NCBI RefSeq assembly: GCF_002994445.1
Contig: NZ_MRZJ01000002.1
Coordinates: forward strand, 248,001-312,000
From: Staphylococcus simulans
GTDB taxonomy: Bacteria > Bacillota > Bacilli > Staphylococcales > Staphylococcaceae
Direction of reading: 5' to 3'
Length of the DNA: 64,000 nucleotides
Part shown: positions 58,109 through 64,000 of the stretch, one piece after another
How the letters are laid out: each line of letters begins with the position of its first letter
Position numbering within the stretch: position 1 is the first letter of the stretch
Notes under the pieces: generated by a model
Database searches by the model: none
What the model was told of the DNA's origin: nothing
The model's input: the letters and a program-made list of their open reading frames with translations, nothing else
Program-made: the position numbers and the translations under genes

Positions 58109-58154
58109 TTAAATATTAAAGTAATTAACATTAGGATTGAGGAGGTGCAGCACC

Positions 58155-58703
58155 GTGAGAAGATTGAAAAATTTTATATTAGGTATTTTGATTGTGGCAG
58201 TTGTCGGTATGCTTGTCTTTATGCTTGTGAAAGTACCTCAAGTACCGCAAGTTGATACTTATCAGCAACAGCTTCTGACTTTCGCATGGTTCTTGCCAGT
58301 ACTGTTTACCTTAGCAGGTTTACTGATTTTACTCGGCATCATACTGATTTTCAGTCTGTTTGCGCCCACACATCGAAAACCAGGGTTGTATAAACTCTAT
58401 TCGGATGGTCATATCTATATATCAAGAAAATCAATTGATAAAGTTGCACTTGATACTATGGCACAATATGATCAGCTCATGCAGCCGAATGTGGTGACAA
58501 AATGCTATAGCAAGAAGAAAAAGTCTTACATAGACTTAAAGGCTGATTTCTTTTTACCAGATCAATCACATGCACAAACGATAACTGAAAATGTCAGAAC
58601 AGATATTAAGAAAAACGTAGAGTATTTTGCGGAAGTACCTATTAGAAAATTAGAAGTAAATGTCAAGGATCAAAAAAGTCCATCAAGTCCAAGAGTGTTA
58701 TAA
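58155..58703 (+). CDS. amaP: Alkaline shock response membrane anchor protein AmaP
   Basis: AmaP anchors Asp23 at the membrane in S. aureus. The 182-residue protein has two membrane helices (about 8-28 and 50-72) followed by a cytoplasmic domain of about 110 residues rich in lysine (KCYSKKKKSYIDLKADFF). I chose the GTG at 58155, which follows GGAGGTG at suitable spacing; the frame is open from a TTG that overlaps that site. It is the first gene of a three-gene unit. Confidence 0.88.
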   Translation: MRRLKNFILGILIVAVVGMLVFMLVKVPQVPQVDTYQQQLLTFAWFLPVLFTLAGLLILLGIILIFSLFAPTHRKPGLYKLYSDGHIYISRKSIDKVALDTMAQYDQLMQPNVVTKCYSKKKKSYIDLKADFFLPDQSHAQTITENVRTDIKKNVEYFAEVPIRKLEVNVKDQKSPSSPRVL

Positions 58704-58718
58704 AGGAGGGGGAACAGG

Positions 58719-58958
58719 ATGTCTAACGAAAACAAACAAAAACCGAATGATTCTACACAACACGTTGTTGATTTTATAAAGAGTTACATTGGAAGAATTG
58801 TTGGCTTTTTAGTCTTTTTAATCATTGCGATTTTATTTTTAACCATCGGCTTTTGGAAAACCGTCCTGATTATCGTGTTGTGTTTAATCGGAATAGGAAT
58901 CGGGTACATTAAAGACCGTAGACAACAATTTCTAAACTTTTTAAATCGGTGGAGCTAA
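58719..58958 (+). CDS. DUF2273 family small membrane protein
   Basis: This 79-residue protein has two hydrophobic segments (about 24-43 and 47-64) and a basic tail (KDRRQQFLNFLNRWS). DUF2273 proteins lie between amaP and asp23 in staphylococci and near Asp23/Gls24 proteins in other Firmicutes. The ribosome site is AAAGGAGGGGG. The function is unknown; membrane attachment of Asp23 complexes is plausible. Confidence 0.88.
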   Translation: MSNENKQKPNDSTQHVVDFIKSYIGRIVGFLVFLIIAILFLTIGFWKTVLIIVLCLIGIGIGYIKDRRQQFLNFLNRWS

Positions 58959-59022
58959 CTTATAATTTTAGTAAATATTTGAGACGCATATGGAAATTTC
59001 TAAATAAAAAGGAGAATGCACT

Positions 59023-59517
59023 ATGGCAGTTGATAATACTAAAGCAAAACAAGCATATGACCAAGAAACAGGGGTAAACCAAGTGGAGCAGCAAGAAAAC
59101 CAAGCGAACCAACAACCTAAATTCCAAAACAAATTAACATTCGCAGATGAAGTTATTGAAAAAATTGCCGGTATTGCGGCACGCGAAGTAGATGGGATTC
59201 TGTCATTGAAAGGCAACTTCGTAGACAGCATCAGCAACCAATTCTCTAGTACTGAAAATGTCACACAAGGTGTATCGGTTGAAGTAGGAGAAAAACAAAC
59301 AGCAGTAGACTTAAAAGTCATTTTAGAATACGGTGAAGCAGCACCTAAAATCTTCCGTAAAGTGACAGACTTGATTAAAGAACAAGTAAAACACATGACT
59401 GGCTTGCAAGTTGTTGAAGTGAATATGCGTGTTGAAGATGTGATGACACGTAAAGAATTCGAACAAAAACAAAAAGATAATAAAGAGCAGCAAAAACAAG
59501 AAAAAGGATTACAATAA
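59023..59517 (+). CDS. asp23: Alkaline shock protein Asp23 (Asp23/Gls24 family)
   Basis: This abundant cytosolic protein gathers under the membrane through AmaP and is linked to cell-envelope stress; its gene is a standard sigma-B reporter in S. aureus. The 164-residue protein has a glutamine-rich N-terminus ([10 protein letters not shown]), a central conserved domain ([51 protein letters not shown]) and a charged C-terminal tail. The ribosome site is AAGGAGAA. A strong terminator follows. Confidence 0.95.
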   Translation: MAVDNTKAKQAYDQETGVNQVEQQENQANQQPKFQNKLTFADEVIEKIAGIAAREVDGILSLKGNFVDSISNQFSSTENVTQGVSVEVGEKQTAVDLKVILEYGEAAPKIFRKVTDLIKEQVKHMTGLQVVEVNMRVEDVMTRKEFEQKQKDNKEQQKQEKGLQ

Positions 59518-59543
59518 GTAATCTGAAGCATAAAGTAATGGCA

Positions 59544-59576
59544 GAGGACGGAAATAGGTTTCCGCCCTCTTTTTTT
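59544..59576 (+). terminator. Terminator after asp23
   Basis: GAGG.CGGAAA pairs with TTTCCG.CCTC (59544-59569), followed by seven T. Confidence 0.85.
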
Positions 59577-59587
59577 GGAAGAAATAC

Positions 59588-59618
59588 AAAAAAGACAGGA
59601 AGTCTATGCTTCCTGCCA
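59588..59618 (-). terminator. Terminator of sfaD
   Basis: CAGGAAG (59596-59602) pairs with CTTCCTG (59609-59615). On the minus strand a TCTTTTTTG stretch follows. Confidence 0.8.
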
Positions 59619-59637
59619 GAATATAAGAGTATTTGAT

Positions 59638-61605
59638 TTAGTGAGATGCTAAAGGATTGTCGACTTTCACGTAAGTATATTCATGTGCCTCATCTTCTAA
59701 ACGCATGGTTGTCACGCACTTATAGTCAATAGTCTGATCAAAGAAGACTTGTTCGATACGTGATAAACGTTCATTATCAATCTCTTTATCCTCATGCATT
59801 TGTTGGAACTTGGCTTGTGTTATACGTTTAACTTCGTTCCACAGGTTGTTTTCAAATGCGGCGCTATCTTCTGCGTGTTGTGCAATAGTAAGAATCATTT
59901 CGCCTAAATGATTTTGAATCGTTGAATAGAAGGCTTTGTTGAAAACAGAAACGGATTTATCAGTTAATATACGTGATTTCTCATGGAAATGAGCAGTTGG
60001 ATAACCAAGTTGATTCAACTGTGATTCATCAATTCTCAGGCCTTCAAAATCTCTGATAAAGATATGGTTGAAGCTGCCGTCTAGGTTAAATGAAGCAACC
60101 GCATTTTGAAGGTGTGCTTCTAATGCAATGCCGTATTTAACCATCAGCGGAACAACTAAATCTACTAGGGCTTGTGCATAATCTGAAAGCCATGATAATG
60201 CGGCAGATTCGAATGCATCAAACTTTTGTGCTGCTTTGAAACGTGTAATCAATGCATTGACCACCGCAGTGCCTTCATTAGGGTTCACTGACACAAAGCT
60301 TGATGGAATGATATTAATCGTATTGTCTTCTGTAAGATGATAAACGTTTTCGCGCAATAATGAACCTAATTGTTCGCTGCGTTCAGTTTGATATTCGCCT
60401 TGATCATTCGCATTATAAAAATGAATACCTGCTGTTTCAGGAATCGTTGAAGCTTGGATGTCTTTAAATAATGCATCTTGTGCTAAGATGCGATTGACGA
60501 TATGTGTCACTAACGGTCCATTGAAAGTAGTTTGTTCAGATAGGGTACGAATTTCACCTGTAATATGCACATTGGTAGATAACTTCACATGCGGTGTAGT
60601 TTGCGGCAGTTTCGGTATCAATGTTCTAAAGGATAGACCGGCATAATACGTTGTATCATAATCAATGTCTAAGATAAGCCCTTGATTGATTTCATCTTGG
60701 TAATCGCGATGTAAAATTTCATCATATTGCCACGGATGCAAAATAATAATACTGTAAGCTTCTTTGGCATCATTTGGTACAGCTTGCTCAAAAGCTGTTT
60801 TCAAACCATCAAAAGCATTAAAGAGCGTGTCATTATATGTATGCTCAAGTGTTTGTGTTCGAACTAAGTCATTATGCACAGCAATCCATTTTAAGGCTTG
60901 TTTATGCTGAAACTCTGAAGAATAGCGGATATTCATTTCAGGCGTTAAGCCTTTACGCAGTTTGGCACCCGGGTGAAGCGGATGACCTTCGATGACTGCT
61001 TGTTCAGAACGTAAATAACTGTCTGAAGCCTGTTCGATAATTTCAAGCATTGAATGTGTATCGTCTTTTAAAGCAGTTGCTTGATAGCTTAATGCAAGTG
61101 CCATATTGGCTGCACTGTTCATCATATCATCACTGAATTGCTGGCTTGCAGGACCCGTATATTGCGGCGCCTCTTTCAAGATGACATTCAATACTTCTTC
61201 TGGATGCATAATACGCTGTACATGATCAGAATCAGAAAGGGATACAAAATAAAAAGGTCCCTGCATATCAATGCGGTCAAAAGCATGGAATCCTGAGATA
61301 GGGGCATAAAGTGATTGATCAGAAGCCGGCCAATCCATTTTCATAACCTTTTGTGTTGGGGACACAAGCGCAAACGGAACTTCTTCAGCATTAAGAATTT
61401 GTGAAGTATGCGCTTGGTTCACCATATTTTCTCTATAAATTGAAACCACGAGACGTTTTGTAATTAAATCTCTGGCTGTAAGTAAAACTTTAGTAAATTG
61501 TTCAGCCCACAATGGGTGGTTGGCACTAAGAAAATCATATGCTGATTGTTCCTCTTGTGTCAGGTTGATTGGTTGCTGATGAGTATCTTGTAAATTATTT
61601 TTCAT
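59638..61605 (-). CDS. sfaD: Staphyloferrin A synthetase SfaD (IucA/IucC family)
   Basis: This NRPS-independent siderophore synthetase adenylates citrate and couples it to D-ornithine in the first step of staphyloferrin A synthesis. The 655-residue protein has the IucA/IucC marks: EGHPLHPGAKLRKG (about 206-219), the HPWQYDEI motif near residue 290 and a C-terminal FhuF-like region with KYGIALEAHLQNAV. It is divergent from sfaA, as in S. aureus, with a shared Fur box in the 107-bp gap. The ATG has a GAGGTG site. Expression in iron starvation is the expected behaviour. Confidence 0.94.
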   Translation of the reverse strand: MKNNLQDTHQQPINLTQEEQSAYDFLSANHPLWAEQFTKVLLTARDLITKRLVVSIYRENMVNQAHTSQILNAEEVPFALVSPTQKVMKMDWPASDQSLYAPISGFHAFDRIDMQGPFYFVSLSDSDHVQRIMHPEEVLNVILKEAPQYTGPASQQFSDDMMNSAANMALALSYQATALKDDTHSMLEIIEQASDSYLRSEQAVIEGHPLHPGAKLRKGLTPEMNIRYSSEFQHKQALKWIAVHNDLVRTQTLEHTYNDTLFNAFDGLKTAFEQAVPNDAKEAYSIIILHPWQYDEILHRDYQDEINQGLILDIDYDTTYYAGLSFRTLIPKLPQTTPHVKLSTNVHITGEIRTLSEQTTFNGPLVTHIVNRILAQDALFKDIQASTIPETAGIHFYNANDQGEYQTERSEQLGSLLRENVYHLTEDNTINIIPSSFVSVNPNEGTAVVNALITRFKAAQKFDAFESAALSWLSDYAQALVDLVVPLMVKYGIALEAHLQNAVASFNLDGSFNHIFIRDFEGLRIDESQLNQLGYPTAHFHEKSRILTDKSVSVFNKAFYSTIQNHLGEMILTIAQHAEDSAAFENNLWNEVKRITQAKFQQMHEDKEIDNERLSRIEQVFFDQTIDYKCVTTMRLEDEAHEYTYVKVDNPLASH

Positions 61606-61627
61606 AATACACCTCTTAATTAATCAT

Positions 61628-61687
61628 TTTACAAAACTACTAAAGATTTGTATAATCCATCATATCGGTAATGATAATCATTATCAA
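61628..61687. promoter_or_regulatory. Divergent sfaD/sfaA promoters with shared Fur box
   Basis: Plus strand: TTTACA (61628-61633), 17 bp, TATAAT (61651-61656). Minus strand: TTGATA (61687-61682), 17 bp, TATGAT (61664-61659). The Fur box at 61667-61685 matches GATAATGATAATCATTATC at 18 of 19 positions. It covers the minus-strand spacer and the early transcribed region of sfaA, so a single site could block both directions. Confidence 0.85.
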
Positions 61688-61712
61688 TTAAAAAGACAGG
61701 TGGAATTTTGAA

Positions 61713-62891
61713 ATGGCCAAATATTTTTTTCCAAGTTCATTCCTACTGTTTTTGGGGAATTGGATCGGACAAATTGCATTAAACTGGTATGTTTATGACT
61801 CTTACCATAATGCGTTTTATCTTGGTCTTGTCAATTTCGTACGGCTCATTCCTATTTTATTTTTAAGCATTTGGGCTGGTGCGATTGCAGATAAGTATGA
61901 TAGAGGCGTATTAATTCGTATTACGATTACATCTTCTGCCGTTTTAACTGCAATCTTATGTTTTTTAAGTTTTGAAATCGGGGAATTGCCAATATACATT
62001 ATTTTGATTTATGCCTGCGGGAGAGGCATACTTAATGCTGTAGAGACGCCGATCAGACAAGCAATTTTACCAGATTTATCTGAAAAGCTCAGTACAGTCA
62101 AGGCAGTTTCATATCATTCATTTATTATCAATATCTGCAGATCAATCGGTCCTGCAGTTGCAGGTGCTATTATAGCAGTGCTGAATGTAAAATTTGCCTT
62201 TTTAGCACAAGCTGTTGTTTATGTCGGTGCTGCACTTTTATGTGTACCGCTGCACTTTAAAACAGCTTCAGCTTCTACCGAAGAAGCAGATGCCCGCTTT
62301 TCAGTGTCGGTCGTCAAAGATTATTTTAACACTCATGTACAAGGACTCAATATTTTTATCACATCATTGCTTATCATGGCAACTGGCTTTTCATATACCA
62401 CGCTTTTACCGGTATTAACCAGTTTGAACTTTCCAGGTCAAGCCTCTGTCTTTGGTATTGCAATGACATTTAGTGCACTCGGCGGTATTACTGCTACATT
62501 GCTTTTACCGCAATTATTGAAATTATTTTATTCAATCAATGTGTATTATTTGAGTTCGATTTTATTTGGTATCACATTATTGATGGTGATCATGCCGAAC
62601 TCGATTTTACTTTTTGGATGTATCTTCTTAATAGGATTATTCAGTCAATGCGCACGTACGACCAATCGTGTTTATTTCCAAACACATATCGAACCAGAGA
62701 AGCGCGGTCGTATATTAAGTATAGTCATGATGGACCGCGGTATGATTCCGTTAGGTGCTGTCATTATGAGTGCTTTAACAGAGATGATTGGTATCGTGCC
62801 TACATTTATTACGATGGGAATCAGTACGATTATCATCGCGACCTTGTTTTACGGGGTTAAAGAACTGAAGAATAGAGGAAGTGTAATATAA
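61713..62891 (+). CDS. sfaA: Staphyloferrin A exporter SfaA (MFS)
   Basis: This 392-residue, 12-helix major facilitator exports staphyloferrin A. The motif A loop appears as GAIADKYDRGVLIRI (about 56-70), and the second-half counterpart near EPEKRGRIL (about 327-335). The fold resembles the enterobactin exporter group. Its stop codon is followed immediately by the sfaB start, so the genes are tightly coupled. Regulated with sfaD through the Fur box upstream. Confidence 0.92.
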   Translation: MAKYFFPSSFLLFLGNWIGQIALNWYVYDSYHNAFYLGLVNFVRLIPILFLSIWAGAIADKYDRGVLIRITITSSAVLTAILCFLSFEIGELPIYIILIYACGRGILNAVETPIRQAILPDLSEKLSTVKAVSYHSFIINICRSIGPAVAGAIIAVLNVKFAFLAQAVVYVGAALLCVPLHFKTASASTEEADARFSVSVVKDYFNTHVQGLNIFITSLLIMATGFSYTTLLPVLTSLNFPGQASVFGIAMTFSALGGITATLLLPQLLKLFYSINVYYLSSILFGITLLMVIMPNSILLFGCIFLIGLFSQCARTTNRVYFQTHIEPEKRGRILSIVMMDRGMIPLGAVIMSALTEMIGIVPTFITMGISTIIIATLFYGVKELKNRGSVI

Positions 62892-64000
62892 ATGGAAACA
62901 ACAATTCAACAAGCAGATATGAATATGCAGCACCGTGTATTCAATGCATGGGTCAAAGAGCATATCTATCCAGAAGGTACGCATATCCGTCATTTAGAAG
63001 ACAGATTAGAAGTACAATATAAAGGACAGCTGCTGTTTGTAAAAATTACTGACCGCGGTGCCTTTGAACGTTATAAAATGGTGGGTCAAATTCAATATCA
63101 AGTCGGTAACCAAACAACACCGATTGCTTCCTTAGAAGCTTTAGTAGAAATATTAGAAACACATTTCGATACACCTTTTCCTGAACGCTTGAAACAAGAA
63201 TTGATTCACAGCAGAAGAGGTTTTGATTTAACCTATGCGCAAATGGAGCAGCGTAGAAACTTGATTCAAGACAGCATGAAATTCTCAAGGATGCCTGTAA
63301 GTTTGAATTACTTTGCGTGGATGTCGCATATGACTGCGTTGGGTGAAATGGATGATTTGCTTTACTCTGAAAGTTTAGTCGCAGAAGGGCATCCGACACA
63401 TCCATTATCGAAAACAAAATTGCCCTTAACAAATGAAGAAGTGCAGCGCTATGCGCCTGAATTCGAACAAATCATTCCATTAAAAGTTATGCTGTTGAAG
63501 AAGGCAGATGCAGTGACAACTAGTGCATCGCACGATCAAGACTTTATGTTGAATGAAGTTTTGAAACATCACAAACAGCAACTGAAAGATTATGCGAAAG
63601 CACTCGGCTATAATATTGATGATTTTGAAGTGGTGATTGTACATCCTTGGCAATATGAACATGTCATAGTGGAGCAATTTAAGTCATGGATGATTGAACA
63701 GCGATTAATTCCGACACCCGTTACGTTGAAGTCTAAAGCGACTTTATCATTTAGAACGATGGCGCTGTTAGATGATTCGTTTCATATTAAATTGCCGGTA
63801 CAAGTACAAGCAACAAGTGCTGTTCGTACTGTGTCTTCTGTAACAACAGTAGACGGACCTAAACTCAGCTATGAACTGCAAGATATGTTAGATGTTTACC
63901 CGCAGCTGAAAGTCGCAAAAGAACCGTTTGGTCTGCATGCTAAAACAGAACCGGATCAAGCGCGTCAATTAGCATATATAGTGCGGGAAAAACCTGAGCT
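62892..64000 (+). CDS. sfaB: Staphyloferrin A synthetase SfaB (IucA/IucC family), cut by window edge
   Basis: SfaB attaches the second citrate to the citryl-ornithine made by SfaD, completing staphyloferrin A. About 369 codons are inside the window, starting METTIQQADMNMQHRVFNAW and still open at the edge; full-length members have about 600-650 residues. Family motifs seen are EGHPTHPLSKTKL (about 164-176) and VIVHPWQYEHV. The ATG follows the sfaA stop directly, with a GAGGAAG site inside sfaA. sfaC is expected next, outside the window. Confidence 0.94.
   Translation, partial: METTIQQADMNMQHRVFNAWVKEHIYPEGTHIRHLEDRLEVQYKGQLLFVKITDRGAFERYKMVGQIQYQVGNQTTPIASLEALVEILETHFDTPFPERLKQELIHSRRGFDLTYAQMEQRRNLIQDSMKFSRMPVSLNYFAWMSHMTALGEMDDLLYSESLVAEGHPTHPLSKTKLPLTNEEVQRYAPEFEQIIPLKVMLLKKADAVTTSASHDQDFMLNEVLKHHKQQLKDYAKALGYNIDDFEVVIVHPWQYEHVIVEQFKSWMIEQRLIPTPVTLKSKATLSFRTMALLDDSFHIKLPVQVQATSAVRTVSSVTTVDGPKLSYELQDMLDVYPQLKVAKEPFGLHAKTEPDQARQLAYIVREKPE

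Overview
The window is chromosomal DNA of a low-GC Gram-positive of the genus Staphylococcus. The clearest markers are FmhB (FemX), which adds the first glycine of the staphylococcal pentaglycine bridge, the opuD2-amaP-asp23 alkaline-shock cluster, and a divergent staphyloferrin A locus (sfaD / sfaA-sfaB). As far as I recall, the order fmhB - RND pump - AEC transporter - glcU - topB - purine permease - S10 operon - ecfA1A2T - truA - rplM-rpsI matches S. aureus. The glucose 1-dehydrogenase, the ppdK pair and the metal-ATPase cluster suggest a coagulase-negative species; the S. carnosus/S. simulans group is only a guess.

Layout. 0-3.2 kb: tail of an ABC exporter operon with its own histidine kinase and response regulator. 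3.3-5.1 kb: MarR regulator and MFS exporter with a structured leader. 5.2-17.1 kb: VOC protein, fmhB, an RND-family pump, a membrane protein paired with an amidohydrolase, two small proteins, an AEC transporter, glcU and a GNAT protein. 17.3-23.1 kb: topB, a purine permease, glucose dehydrogenase, an FMN reductase and a small membrane protein. 23.2-37.7 kb: one long co-directional ribosomal block (S10-spc-alpha type) with secY, adk, infA and rpoA, ending in two terminators. 37.8-42.2 kb: ECF transporter module, truA, rplM-rpsI. 42.2-54.0 kb: the most species-variable part, with a decayed histidine phosphatase, a DUF438/PAS protein, a CPBP protease, an orphan PTS EIIA, a DinB/YfiT protein, a Crp/Fnr - P1B-ATPase - HMA operon, ppdK with its regulatory kinase, and a DUF915 hydrolase. 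54.1-64 kb: two tandem quinone-oxidoreductase-like genes, opuD2, amaP-DUF2273-asp23, and the staphyloferrin A genes running off the right edge.

How parts work together. The Crp/Fnr protein carries an ETLNR recognition helix, and an FNR-like box lies 41.5 bp from the predicted start of transcription of the P-type ATPase next to it. The ppdK promoter overlaps a cre-like site and is flanked by two inverted matches to the CcpN box, so this gluconeogenic step looks doubly glucose-repressed. The sfa genes share one Fur box between back-to-back promoters.

I found no rRNA, tRNA, CRISPR array, transposase, prophage or defence island. Nothing here is convincingly a wholly new system. The best leads are the atypical metal ATPase operon (CPG and SEHH instead of CPC and SEHP), the marR leader (operator, hairpin, short upstream reading frame), and the ppdK control region. 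All calls come from reading the sequence; no database search was run.
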